Assembly: GCF_026000115.1 (NCBI RefSeq)
Contig: NZ_AP026867.1
Span: 1,395,501 to 1,459,500 of the forward strand
From: Aureispira anguillae
Lineage (GTDB): Bacteria; Bacteroidota; Bacteroidia; Chitinophagales; Saprospiraceae
DNA: 64,000 nt
Direction of reading: 5' to 3'
Every line of letters starts with the position of its first letter. The first letter of the stretch is position 1. Of this stretch, positions 17,303 to 26,180 are shown one piece after another. The notes under the pieces are model-generated. The model made no database searches. It worked only from the letters and a program-made list of their open reading frames with translations, and was not told the origin of the DNA. A program made the position numbers and the translations under genes.

Positions 17303-18106
17303 TTAAGGGTTGAGTTGATTTTTTAATTGATTAATCTCTTCTTTGAGGGCTTGCATTTCAGCTAGGATATTTATTACTCCATTATCTGTCATAAAAGCAA
17401 TATCTCCCTTATCTCCATCTATTTGGATCACCTTTTCGCCTTTTTTGTTTCTAATGATAAGATTTCCATCTTGCCCCTTTTGTCCCAAAATAATACGTCC
17501 AGTTAGTCCATTAATAAAAACAGTTTCTGAGCCTTTCAAACCCAAGGTTATATTAGCGATGAGTCCATTTAGGTGGATGCTATCTTGTCCCGTATTGCTT
17601 CTGAGCCTCAGAGAACCAGGTCTTCGATCTGTTCCAATATTCATTATGGCTCGATCACCATTGATAATAATACAATTATTACCTTTAGAATCTTTGAGAC
17701 AGAGATTTCCTCCTCTATTGTTGTTGCCAAGCGTGAGTTTTGCTTCGTCACCATCCATTTTTATACTGTAAAACCCTTCGTTATCAAGGAGTAGTAAGTT
17801 TCCATCTTTTCCATTGGTGCCCAAGGTAAGTTTTCCATGTTGTCCATCAATACGAGCAGTAGTTTGCCCCTTATTATTTTTAACATATAGGTTGCCGTCG
17901 TTACCGCCTTCCATTTCTCCAAGGATAAGTTGAGCGTGGTCACCGACCAATTTTATGGTATCTTTTCCAAAATTGTTTTTGATGACCAATCTTCGATTTA
18001 TAGCATCAACTTCCATAAAAGAAGGGGTATTTTCAGATCGTTTGAAGTTGCTGATATCACCTGTAATTTCAACGGTAGTATTGTTTAACTTTATATCACT
18101 AGCCAT
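17303..18106 (-). CDS. Beta-solenoid-like repeat protein with C-terminal coiled coil
   Basis: The 267-residue product has no signal peptide. About six repeats of roughly 30 residues follow the pattern DGNLxLKDxxGxxxIxIDGxxAxLTLG, at about 45-245; the fifth is shortened to half length (SETVFINGLTGRIILG). The end (about 246-266, AEMQALKEEINQLKNQLN) is a heptad coiled coil. Such Gly/Asn/Asp-rich repeats are expected to form a beta solenoid, and the short coiled coil suggests trimerisation, as in tail fibres or surface adhesins; that is inference. It is the last gene of a leftward four-gene operon, 5 bases after the preceding stop. Confidence 0.8.
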   Translation of the reverse strand: MASDIKLNNTTVEITGDISNFKRSENTPSFMEVDAINRRLVIKNNFGKDTIKLVGDHAQLILGEMEGGNDGNLYVKNNKGQTTARIDGQHGKLTLGTNGKDGNLLLLDNEGFYSIKMDGDEAKLTLGNNNRGGNLCLKDSKGNNCIIINGDRAIMNIGTDRRPGSLRLRSNTGQDSIHLNGLIANITLGLKGSETVFINGLTGRIILGQKGQDGNLIIRNKKGEKVIQIDGDKGDIAFMTDNGVINILAEMQALKEEINQLKNQLNP

Positions 18107-18111
18107 AATGA

Positions 18112-19119
18112 TTATTGTTTTAGATTTAATGTTTTAAAAAGGTTGTTGGCTTTTTTTTCTGCTCCAACAGTATGCAAAATAGTAGCAGCTTGGTACTTAA
18201 AAAAAGAACTCTTTTTGTCTGCGATTTGGAGTGCTATATCTTGGGCTGCTTTAGGTTTATTGTTATAAACATTAGCCCATGCTTTGGCAAAGAGAAGAAT
18301 TCCTTGGTTTTTTTGAACGATTGTAAGGTTGCGCTCCAATTTTTGGATAGTATTATGAATTAAGTCTGGTTTTTTGTAGCGCAAGCCCAAATCAACAAGA
18401 GAGGATTGCCCTAGCAATTTCATCGCTTTAGCTGTTTCAGATCGTTTTTTAGAAGTCGCCAATGTTTGAAAATAAGTAACGCTCTGTTTGAGTTGAAGCG
18501 GATTTTTTAGATACCAAGAACTGCTATATCGCTGAGCAACAAAGGGCAGCAGTTCATTCTTGGGATAATCTTTTAAAGCTTGTCTTAAAAGATTTCGAGC
18601 TTTGAAATGAACAGTTCTACTGGATTGCGTTAGCTTTATTTTATCGGGCAATATTTTGCGCCAACCATAAGCAATCAATAAAGCAGCTTCATAGCTTCCG
18701 TCGTCCCAATCCATGTAGCCCTCTTCCCGAAGGCTTTGATAGAAAAAAATGTCAACTAATAAAAAGCCCAAGGTTTTGACCACCCGATCTTGATGGTTAA
18801 GCCTAGCAAGTGGTCCGTTTGTTACCTTTTTTTTGGAAAAAGGATGTTGAAGTACCGCTTGGGCAATGTTGGGATGATGTTTAAAAATTTGATAAGCAGT
18901 ACAAAAAATAGTTTGCTTAAAAGCTCTTTGAACAGCACGAGCAGTTTCTGCCTGTCCATTATAATACCCTTGAATTTCTTTGGTATGTCCAGCAATACTT
19001 ACAAGGGAAGCAAGAGCGATCTGAATAGGATGATCGTAGAGACTATCTTTTGAAATTGTTTTAATAGGCAATTTTCCTAAGATAGCAGTTTGTATACTGG
19101 ATGATTTTAATAGGGTCAT
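18112..19119 (-). CDS. Helical cytoplasmic protein of unknown function
   Basis: The 335-residue product has no signal peptide or membrane segment and is basic and helical throughout. The second half resembles degenerate TPR/HEAT-like helical pairs (for example AKAWANVYNNKPKAAQDIAL and YQAATILHTVGAEKKANNLF at the end). No catalytic motif is recognised. Its ATG overlaps the stop of the upstream gene (ATGA), so translation is coupled and the two proteins are probably made in fixed ratio. Confidence 0.78.
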   Translation of the reverse strand: MTLLKSSSIQTAILGKLPIKTISKDSLYDHPIQIALASLVSIAGHTKEIQGYYNGQAETARAVQRAFKQTIFCTAYQIFKHHPNIAQAVLQHPFSKKKVTNGPLARLNHQDRVVKTLGFLLVDIFFYQSLREEGYMDWDDGSYEAALLIAYGWRKILPDKIKLTQSSRTVHFKARNLLRQALKDYPKNELLPFVAQRYSSSWYLKNPLQLKQSVTYFQTLATSKKRSETAKAMKLLGQSSLVDLGLRYKKPDLIHNTIQKLERNLTIVQKNQGILLFAKAWANVYNNKPKAAQDIALQIADKKSSFFKYQAATILHTVGAEKKANNLFKTLNLKQ

Positions 19120-21125
19120 ACGATTTGTTTTTGTTGGATATTAATCGTCCATTGATGAGAAGTATTGCCCCCCTTTCCCTTTGCTTTGAATCGAATATGG
19201 GGAGTAGTGCTATTTAGGTCTTTAGAAACGGGGGTAAGGTGCGAATCTGTACGAATCATTTGATTTAGATTGGAGAGGTGTTGAGCCCCCTTAATTACTA
19301 AGTTAACGGTGTCTAATTTTTCATTACCAAAATCAAAACCATCCCATTCAATTCCTGTGTCTCGGATCACCAAAGGCATATCGTCAAGAACCCAACAATT
19401 TACTTTTGTGTTTTTGGTAAAAGAATCTCCTGTATCAACGGTATTGTCACCTGTCCACCAAGGGCGTTGCCATAGACCATTTACCCCATAGTATAAATGC
19501 CATTCATCGCCAAACCACTCGTCTGTTTCTAGTGCTTTTATGGATTCAAAGGTAACCTCATATTCTCTTAATTGATGTGCACCACGTTCACTCCAGCCAC
19601 ATTCTAGGATTGCAAAATAACCAACGGGAATATTGGGCATTTGAGCCAAGTCAATTTCAACATCATAATAAGCAGCCCTACCATCTGGACCATACCGCAA
19701 GGTGAATTTGGGATGGAAAGCTTGGGGCGTTGGCACATTGTTAAAACCGCTTGCCTGTCCCCAAATTCTGAACCCTTTATGTTTCCCTCCAGCAGCAGGA
19801 TCGTCGTATTGAGCTAACTCCAAAAAATCATCTAGCTTTTTGTGGTCACGAACAGAAATATGCTCGCAAACTTTGATGTTAAAATTTAAGGTAGCATTAG
19901 GGTTAGGACAATCGGTAGGAGGGTAAAACTTAAATTTTAGCGGATGTTTTTTTAAGTTGGTTGGCCAACAGGCTTTGGTGTCTCCCTTTATATCATTGGG
20001 AATACCTCCAAATTCTAACTGCCATCGCTTTGTTGTTTTTAGTGGAAATCCACCAACTAAGCCCATGCCAATAAAAGCTTGATTGACAGGAACCATGCTG
20101 TTGTTTTTACCAATGGGACTAGCTGTGGTATGCTCTCGTACAATAGAGTGGGCAGGATGAATTTCCGTTACAACGGGAGCATGTCCAGTATCCCATACAT
20201 GTCGTCCCCAAAAAGTAATGTATTCGCCCCAAAAGGGACGCCATTCGATCGGAAAAGAACCCGATTCCCACTCATTATGCAAGGTAGGAACCAACTGATT
20301 ACCATTGCCTTTAGCTTTCATTCCTTCTCCTAGCAAATACATAAACTGTGGATCAGGAATTAAGTCCCAGTTCCAATCTCTTGTTTCATGAGTTAAGGGA
20401 GAATCCTTATACGTAACCTTACTTTTGTCTTGGAAACCAGCAACTTCATAGCTTAATTCATCGTGTACTGTCTGCCAGTTTTTATCAAATAGAACAGCAT
20501 CTAGTTCATTCAAAGAAGGTTTGTTGCTCAAATAGGTGTCCGCACTAAAAAAATTACAATGGGTTTTTACCCATTGGCGGATAGAATTAGTGTTGCTTTT
20601 ATCCCGATCTTGGTTGCTGTTTCTAAGGAAAGAATCCCGAATGCTAACCACTTCATTTCCTATTTGGTAAATTTTTTGATCTTGGATATTTGCTTTGTGT
20701 TGCCCCGAATTCATTACTCCCTTGCCCATTCTACTAAAAAATTGATAGAGACTAACACTTCCTGTATTGGGATCAAAACTAGGTAAGGTCTGATTTTGAG
20801 GAATCAAATCAAAAATTAGTTCATAATCTGCGTCGTCTTCGGTAAAGGATAAGGTTGCATCCAGTAGCGTAATACCTGTTGGTAAGTTGTGCGTGCCCAA
20901 ATGGTCGTCTGAATCTGGCCAATCTTCATCGTGTAATCTTAATTGCAAGGAGTGGCTAAATGTAAAAGATCGGTTAAGGGTCCAAACTTCTTGGTTGTCA
21001 AAATCTCCATTTCTAAGCGTTGTTGTGCTTTTTCCATCAACGATGATTTGTAAGCGTATTTCGTCGCCTCCTGAAATGTCTTCTGTTTCGAAGCATTTCA
21101 TTTCTTTTAATGTTATTGTGTTCAT
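19116..21125 (-). CDS. Large unknown protein with C2-like N-terminus and DxGH/EIHP motif
   Basis: The 669-residue product has no signal peptide. The first 120 residues (ITLKEMKCFETEDISGGDEI ... LRLHDEDWPDSDDHLG) look like a C2/PLAT-type beta sandwich with acidic loops that could bind calcium. The middle contains WGRHVWDTGHAPVVTEIHPA (about 318-337), followed by HSIVREHT; the Asp, His, Glu and His residues could form a metal site. The C-terminal third is beta-rich and aromatic. I do not recognise a named family. It lies 4 bases after a tiny membrane-protein gene and is coupled to the next gene by ATGA. Confidence 0.8.
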   Translation of the reverse strand: MNTITLKEMKCFETEDISGGDEIRLQIIVDGKSTTTLRNGDFDNQEVWTLNRSFTFSHSLQLRLHDEDWPDSDDHLGTHNLPTGITLLDATLSFTEDDADYELIFDLIPQNQTLPSFDPNTGSVSLYQFFSRMGKGVMNSGQHKANIQDQKIYQIGNEVVSIRDSFLRNSNQDRDKSNTNSIRQWVKTHCNFFSADTYLSNKPSLNELDAVLFDKNWQTVHDELSYEVAGFQDKSKVTYKDSPLTHETRDWNWDLIPDPQFMYLLGEGMKAKGNGNQLVPTLHNEWESGSFPIEWRPFWGEYITFWGRHVWDTGHAPVVTEIHPAHSIVREHTTASPIGKNNSMVPVNQAFIGMGLVGGFPLKTTKRWQLEFGGIPNDIKGDTKACWPTNLKKHPLKFKFYPPTDCPNPNATLNFNIKVCEHISVRDHKKLDDFLELAQYDDPAAGGKHKGFRIWGQASGFNNVPTPQAFHPKFTLRYGPDGRAAYYDVEIDLAQMPNIPVGYFAILECGWSERGAHQLREYEVTFESIKALETDEWFGDEWHLYYGVNGLWQRPWWTGDNTVDTGDSFTKNTKVNCWVLDDMPLVIRDTGIEWDGFDFGNEKLDTVNLVIKGAQHLSNLNQMIRTDSHLTPVSKDLNSTTPHIRFKAKGKGGNTSHQWTINIQQKQIV

Positions 21126-21129
21126 CGCA

Positions 21130-21324
21130 TTATTTTTTTATAATGAATGAAGCAATGGCAGATAGCCCTAAAAAGAGGAAGGCACAAACAAAAAATTCAA
21201 GTGTGAAGCTGCCTAATTTGGCAAATGTTTCGGTGAGCAATAGGGAAATGCTTAGCGGAATCCCTTTGGTGAGTGCAAGTTTTTCAATCCCTGAATTTCG
21301 GATCAGCAAAATGATTTCTTTCAT
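21130..21324 (-). CDS. Small single-pass membrane protein
   Basis: The 64-residue product (MKEIILLIRNSGIEKLALTK...) has one clear hydrophobic helix at about 40-61 (LEFFVCAFLFLGLSAIASFI) and ends IIKK. It is short, but its position supports it: it is the first frame of the leftward operon and stops 4 bases before the next start. Function unknown; a membrane anchor or holin-like partner for the downstream proteins is speculation. A rightward frame over the same bases has no such context. Confidence 0.6.
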   Translation of the reverse strand: MKEIILLIRNSGIEKLALTKGIPLSISLLLTETFAKLGSFTLEFFVCAFLFLGLSAIASFIIKK

Positions 21325-21360
21325 TTGATTTTAATTTTGAGGATAATAAGAATGATTGCC

Positions 21361-21377
21361 CTTTGGTTGTACCAAAG
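21361..21377. promoter_or_regulatory. Small palindrome upstream of the unknown operon
   Basis: CTTTGGT-TGT-ACCAAAG is a perfect 7-bp inverted repeat 37 bases upstream of the first start codon of the four-gene operon. It could be an operator overlapping the core promoter. Confidence 0.3.
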
Positions 21378-21426
21378 AACCATAATTGTTTGTTCTTACA
21401 AATATGAATCAAAACATCAAAGGAAG

Positions 21427-21448
21427 AAATCCCGAAAAAAAGGGATTT
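21427..21448 (-). terminator. Probable terminator of the response-regulator transcript
   Basis: AAATCCC pairs with GGGATTT around an A-rich loop, 58 bases past the stop of the leftward response regulator. The stem is short and lacks a strong U tract. Confidence 0.45.
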
Positions 21449-21505
21449 GTCCATCCGTAAAATTACGTAGAAGAAAGAAAAAAAGCAGTCAATAATCTGT
21501 AGTAC

Positions 21506-22165
21506 TTACAGCTTTATAATGCCATGTTTAATGGCATACTTAATTAAATCAGCTTGATTTTGAAAGCCTAGTTTTTTGAAGATATTTTTTTTGTGTGTTT
21601 CTACTGTTCGAGGGCTAATAAATAATAGGTTACCAATTTCTTTGTAGGTTTTCCCATTGGCAAAGCCCTGAACAATTTCGATTTCTCGTTCGGTAAGCAC
21701 CGACGGCGTTTGGGCAGTTGACTCACCAGAGAGTTGGTTGGCAAAACTTTGATAGACAATTGGAGCAATGGTGGCCCCAAAGTAATGCTGTCCTTGAATA
21801 ACCATTTCTATCCCCTTGATAAGTTCCTCTTTGCTACACTCTTTGGGCAAAAAGCCATGCACTCCAGCTTTGACGGCTGCTAAAATGGACTGTTTATCAG
21901 AATTGGCGCTAAGCACTAATAGGCGAATGGCTGGTTGCTCTGTTCGAATTTTTTGAGCAATTTCAAGCCCATTCATCGCTGGCAAGTTCATGTCCAACAA
22001 AATAACATGGGGGACTCTTTGGCGCAATAATTTCCATAGTTTTTCAGCATTTAAGGCGGTTCCAATTATCTTAATGTCTTTAGACGTTAGAAACATAGCG
22101 GAAATGCCATCCAAAACAATTTGGTGATCGTCAACAACAATAATTTCAATGGGGGAGTTGGTCAT
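21506..22165 (-). CDS. LuxR/NarL-type response regulator
   Basis: The 219-residue product has a receiver domain (about 6-122) with acidic pair VDDH, phospho-acceptor Asp58 in VILLDMNLPAMNG and Lys108 in GFLPKE. A GerE/LuxR DNA-binding domain follows (about 152-219; LTEREIEIVQGFANGKTYKE and SPRTVETHKKNIFKKLG). It starts 17 bases after the sensor kinase gene and is its likely partner. It probably activates target promoters once phosphorylated; targets are not evident from the sequence. Confidence 0.95.
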   Translation of the reverse strand: MTNSPIEIIVVDDHQIVLDGISAMFLTSKDIKIIGTALNAEKLWKLLRQRVPHVILLDMNLPAMNGLEIAQKIRTEQPAIRLLVLSANSDKQSILAAVKAGVHGFLPKECSKEELIKGIEMVIQGQHYFGATIAPIVYQSFANQLSGESTAQTPSVLTEREIEIVQGFANGKTYKEIGNLLFISPRTVETHKKNIFKKLGFQNQADLIKYAIKHGIIKL

Positions 22166-22182
22166 CTAAAATAAGTATAAAG

Positions 22183-24225
22183 TTAGGAATGAATAGGTAA
22201 CGTAAAGTTAAAAATACTTCCTTGATTTGAAGGGCTTTCTACCCAAATCTTTCCACCTTGGCGTTCTACCAACTCTTTACATAGAATAAGTCCGAGTCCA
22301 GTGCCTTTTCCTTCTATTGGAGCCTGATGGGTAGCTTGAGTTCCTATTTTAAATAGGTTTGCCCTTAAGTGAGGGGGGATTCCAATTCCTGTATCTTGCA
22401 CTGATATTGTGATGTCATCTTGATTTGGAATAACTTTGATGCGAACAGTTCCTGCTTCTGGCGTAAATTTGATGGCATTGGTAAGTAAATTTCTTACAAT
22501 AGTACGCAGCATTGTTGGATCTGCAAAAACCTTTTGTCCTTTAGGAACCTCATTCGTTACACTTATTTTTTTATAAGAAGCATTATTTTGCAATAAGTTG
22601 ATCACCTCTTGAATATTGGTTGATAAATCAATTGTTGTTGGGGTGAACTCTAAGCGGCCCGACTGAGAAATAGACCAGTATAGTAAGTTTTGAAGCAGTT
22701 CAAAAAGGTTGTGGGCAGAACGGTTTAACTGTTGGATAAAGTATTTTAAATCTTCTCTACTAATATTAAAAATATCATCCGATAAAGATTGTGTAATAGA
22801 ACGAAATGCCGACAAAGGATTTTTTAGATCATGAGCAATAATACTAAATAATTTATCCTTTGTTTGGTTGATGGTTTCCAATTCTTGATTGACTTTTGAA
22901 CGCCATTTGTTGATGCGATATAACGAAAATATAATCAGTAACATAACCAAAGCAGTAAGCCCCAAAAGTAGACGTTGTTGATTTATTTTTTCATATTCTA
23001 AATCAGAAATTTGTTGCTGTTGTTCTAGAGATTCTATGCGTTTTTGTTTGAGCTGATCGTTGTAATCAATTAGGAGCTTATAAACTTTTTGATCTATAAC
23101 GCGCTGATGCAAGGTGTCAACTAAAGCGGCTTCTTGAATGGAATAGGCTCTTGCTTTAACAAAATCTTTTTTTGCCCAATATAAATGTTCCATGAATTCC
23201 AAATTGGTTTTCATTTCAGAACTGACAGCCATATTATTATCCAATAGAATTTGATGGCTTTGGTTTAGCAAAACCTCTGCCTGTTCTAATTCTCCCAGTG
23301 TAATGTGGCTGTGTGCCAATTCTTGATAGGTTGGAATAATACTGGCGTTGTAAGGCGTTTTTAGATAATCAAAGATGTTAATTGCCTGCGTAAAATATTT
23401 TTTTGCAGTCAATGGATGGTGTTGATAGCTATGAATTAACCCAACAGAATGTAACGCTTCAACAATAAAAAGACTATCTTTTCCTTCTAGTGCATTGTCT
23501 AATGCTAATTCAAAAAAATAAAGCGCACTATCCTGTTTGGAAAGATCTTGGTAAATGTTACCAATGTTCAAATAGGAGTTGCCTAAACGATGAATTTGAC
23601 CATTTTGTTTCTTATGATGCACCGCTTTTTTATAATAAAGCAATGCCATGTTGGGCAATTTACTTTTGGCATAGTCAAGCCCTAAATTATTATAACTCAT
23701 AGCAACTTTGGGGGAGTTGATTTGTTCTCTTATTGCTAGTGTTTTAAGGTCAAAAATGGTAGTTGAATCATATTGTTCTTGATCGGCATAAACCGTGGCT
23801 ATATTTGAATAAGACTCCGCAATTAATAGGCTATCATTTAGAGCTTGACTAACATTGAGCATTTCATGAAAAGTACTTAGTGCTGCGTTGAAATTGCCTT
23901 TTAGGCGGTAAGAATGCCCGATGAACAAAATCAATTGTATTTGAATAGGGGCAATCCAACTGCCTTGATTTTTGTTGAGAATGGCAAGCCCTCGTTGTGC
24001 AGTTTGGATGGTCGAATCTGAATTGTGGTACAAATAAGCCGTACACAACTTCATTAAATAGGTGGCTTTTATAGAGTCATTGGAGGCATTGGTTATCTTG
24101 TATTGCAATTGCTTTACTAACGCAGCATCCATATGATTGTGCAAGAGGTGGGAGGCATTTTTTTCTTGAGCATTTAGATTGCAGAGAAAAAAAGAACAAA
24201 AACTTAAAAGAATAATTATTCTCAT
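22183..24225 (-). CDS. TPR-sensor histidine kinase
   Basis: The 680-residue product has a signal peptide (1-20), periplasmic TPRs at about 50-370, and a coiled coil (380-415). A single transmembrane helix lies at about 419-437 (LLLGLTALVMLLIIFSLYRI). The cytoplasmic kinase has the H-box FSIIAHDLKNPLSAF (His465), N-box NLLTNAIKF (about 579-587), and G-boxes DTGIGIPP and GKGTGLGL. This TPR-HK build is common in Bacteroidota and senses unknown periplasmic cues, perhaps through protein binding. It is paired with the downstream LuxR-type regulator; the thioesterase gene lies 48 bases upstream on the same strand, so all three may share one transcript. Confidence 0.93.
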   Translation of the reverse strand: MRIIILLSFCSFFLCNLNAQEKNASHLLHNHMDAALVKQLQYKITNASNDSIKATYLMKLCTAYLYHNSDSTIQTAQRGLAILNKNQGSWIAPIQIQLILFIGHSYRLKGNFNAALSTFHEMLNVSQALNDSLLIAESYSNIATVYADQEQYDSTTIFDLKTLAIREQINSPKVAMSYNNLGLDYAKSKLPNMALLYYKKAVHHKKQNGQIHRLGNSYLNIGNIYQDLSKQDSALYFFELALDNALEGKDSLFIVEALHSVGLIHSYQHHPLTAKKYFTQAINIFDYLKTPYNASIIPTYQELAHSHITLGELEQAEVLLNQSHQILLDNNMAVSSEMKTNLEFMEHLYWAKKDFVKARAYSIQEAALVDTLHQRVIDQKVYKLLIDYNDQLKQKRIESLEQQQQISDLEYEKINQQRLLLGLTALVMLLIIFSLYRINKWRSKVNQELETINQTKDKLFSIIAHDLKNPLSAFRSITQSLSDDIFNISREDLKYFIQQLNRSAHNLFELLQNLLYWSISQSGRLEFTPTTIDLSTNIQEVINLLQNNASYKKISVTNEVPKGQKVFADPTMLRTIVRNLLTNAIKFTPEAGTVRIKVIPNQDDITISVQDTGIGIPPHLRANLFKIGTQATHQAPIEGKGTGLGLILCKELVERQGGKIWVESPSNQGSIFNFTLPIHS

Positions 24226-24273
24226 AGTAAGGGGGAGATTTGGGATGATGTAGTCGTTAATAGGGGGATTGGG

Positions 24274-25026
24274 CTAAAACACTGTCCAAGTAGTTTGGGC
24301 TACTGCAATTTCTTCTTGATCTGATAAACGAACTAGGCGATGCAAGTAAGTGCTGTCGTCTATTTTTTGCGTAGAAACCTGAACGGTATCTTTCCAATAA
24401 CATTCTGCTTTGTAGATAATATCCAATTCCTCTAATTTTCCAGTATGTTGAATATAATAATCAACGGTTTCAAAGATCCATTGCATATAACGAACATTGT
24501 TAAGGTGCTCGTTAAAGTCCATATCATGCCAATGCACAACAAATTCTTTTTGAAAATCTACGTTTGTAAGTTTAGGCAATTTGTTTTTGGCATGTGGCAA
24601 GCAAGCAGAGGTGTCAAAACTTCCACGCACTCTAATTTCTTCAGGAATTCGAGCAATTCTACGTTTAATGGTATTCATCAGTAACCAAGTAGAGGATGAA
24701 GCAGCCAGAAGGTTATTTTTTTCATCAAAAACTTTGTAATCTCTATACGTAAAAACTTTGTCGAATCCAGCGGGGTAAGTTTGAATGCGAATGGTTTCTC
24801 CAAGAGCGGGCAGTCGATGTATTTTTAGATTTTTTCGCATTAAAACCCATGAAATATTGCTGGTGGCCATATCCCAAACCGATACTTTTAGATCAATAAC
24901 ATTTTGCATAGCAGCTTCTTGCATTAGGTTGATAAGCGAAGTGGCTGTTGCTTGTCTGGCACGATCAATTTCATAGGTTCGAATAGTGAAATTCCCTTCG
25001 TAAATAAATTCTTTAGGTACAGGCAT
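24274..25026 (-). CDS. Acyl-ACP thioesterase family protein
   Basis: The 250-residue product is a tandem hot-dog protein of the FatA/FatB (PF01643-type) family. It shows the N-terminal half (FTIRTYEIDRARQATATSLI, then WVLMRKNLKIHRLPALGETI) and the second half with HWHDMDFNEHLNNVRYMQWI (about 165-184), which contains the usual Asn and His active-site positions. It releases fatty acids from acyl-carrier protein in the cytoplasm. Length is typical. It is divergent from nusB, and its promoter should lie in the 178-base gap. Confidence 0.92.
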   Translation of the reverse strand: MPVPKEFIYEGNFTIRTYEIDRARQATATSLINLMQEAAMQNVIDLKVSVWDMATSNISWVLMRKNLKIHRLPALGETIRIQTYPAGFDKVFTYRDYKVFDEKNNLLAASSSTWLLMNTIKRRIARIPEEIRVRGSFDTSACLPHAKNKLPKLTNVDFQKEFVVHWHDMDFNEHLNNVRYMQWIFETVDYYIQHTGKLEELDIIYKAECYWKDTVQVSTQKIDDSTYLHRLVRLSDQEEIAVAQTTWTVF

Positions 25027-25108
25027 TGTTTTATGTTTTGCTTGGTTTTGTCTGATGTTTTTGAATCTTGATGTAAATTTAGGGAGTATCCTTAAAAAAG
25101 AAAGCTAA

Positions 25109-25142
25109 TTGGCGATGCATTTATAAACTTTTTGTACCTTTG
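25109..25142 (+). promoter_or_regulatory. Bacteroidota-type promoter of nusB
   Basis: TACCTTTG at 25135-25142 fits the TAnnTTTG -7 consensus. TTGG at 25109-25112 could be the -33 element, though the 23-base spacing is slightly long. It sits about 63 bases before the nusB start. Confidence 0.6.
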
Positions 25143-25204
25143 CGTCAACAAAAAATCTAACAAAGTTCTTATCTCACTACTATACTTACATTTATTACTC
25201 TAGT

Positions 25205-26143
25205 ATGCTTAGTCGTCATAATATTCGTATCAAGGTATTACAAACATTATATGCTTATTTACAAAGCGGTCATACGAATACTGCCATTGCAGAGAAAGAT
25301 TATCTAAAAGCAATCAAGGAAAGCTATCGCTTATACCTATTAAATATGCTTTATTTAATCAAAGTTGCAGAATATTCAAAAAAAGATTTTGATATTAAGT
25401 CTAATAAATTTGTTCCTACAGAGGAAGACAAAAAAGCTTCGCTTAGACTCTATGAAAATCCTGTTTTGGTTGCTTTGCGAGAAAATGAAGAATTTAACTT
25501 GCGAATAAAACGAGAAAAATTGCTCTCAATTATTGATGAGGATTTGGTTCGCAAATTATACCAAAACTTTGCAAAATCAGAGTACCATACAACGTATCTA
25601 GAAATGTCGCCCATGCCTGCTAGAGAACACCAATACTGTTTGGTGAATCTTTATAAGTCAATGTTGGAAGAAGAGCATTTCTTAGAGCATTTAGAAGATA
25701 TTTCTCCTACTTCAGAAGATGATCAATCACTTATTTTTGGAGCCATAAAACGTTCTGTTCGTTCTTTGCCAGAAGACGACGAGTTTTATATTGCTCAATT
25801 GCCAAATGAAGAATTTGTACATGATTTTGGAAAAGAATTGTTGTACAAATCGATTCATCACAATGATGATTTGCATGAGCTAGTGGTCGAAAAACTGAAA
25901 AACTGGAATGAGGATCGAGTGGCCGTCCTAGATATGTTATTGCTTAAGTTAGGAATTTGCGAATTTTTGTATTTCCCTTCTATTCCAACCAAAGTTACGA
26001 TCAACGAATACGTTAGTCTAGCCAAGGATTATAGCACCGATAAAAGTAAGCGCTTTATCAACGGTATTTTGGATCGACTAATGAAAGATTTGATGGAAAA
26101 AGGCTTGATTTCTAAGGAAGGAAGAGGCTTGAAAGAAAATTAA
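25205..26143 (+). CDS. nusB: Transcription antitermination factor NusB (long form)
   Basis: The 312-residue product has the Bacteroidota arrangement: the conserved start LSRHNIRIKVLQTLYAYLQS, a long family-specific insertion, then the typical NusB fold at about 170-305 (AVLDMLLLKLGICEFLYF, TKVTINEYVSLAKDYSTDKS, RFINGILDRLMKDL). NusB binds boxA RNA with NusE for rRNA antitermination. In many Bacteroidota nusB starts an operon with a DUF1573 lipoprotein, yajC and ybbR, as here. Confidence 0.95.
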   Translation: MLSRHNIRIKVLQTLYAYLQSGHTNTAIAEKDYLKAIKESYRLYLLNMLYLIKVAEYSKKDFDIKSNKFVPTEEDKKASLRLYENPVLVALRENEEFNLRIKREKLLSIIDEDLVRKLYQNFAKSEYHTTYLEMSPMPAREHQYCLVNLYKSMLEEEHFLEHLEDISPTSEDDQSLIFGAIKRSVRSLPEDDEFYIAQLPNEEFVHDFGKELLYKSIHHNDDLHELVVEKLKNWNEDRVAVLDMLLLKLGICEFLYFPSIPTKVTINEYVSLAKDYSTDKSKRFINGILDRLMKDLMEKGLISKEGRGLKEN

Positions 26144-26180
26144 TAGAGAAGATAAGTTAGGAATTTTGCCTTTTAAAAGA

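Noticed and set aside
21110-21328. Rightward 72-codon frame opposite the small membrane protein
   Set aside because: The leftward frame fits the operon spacing and has a clean transmembrane helix; this one is its shadow.
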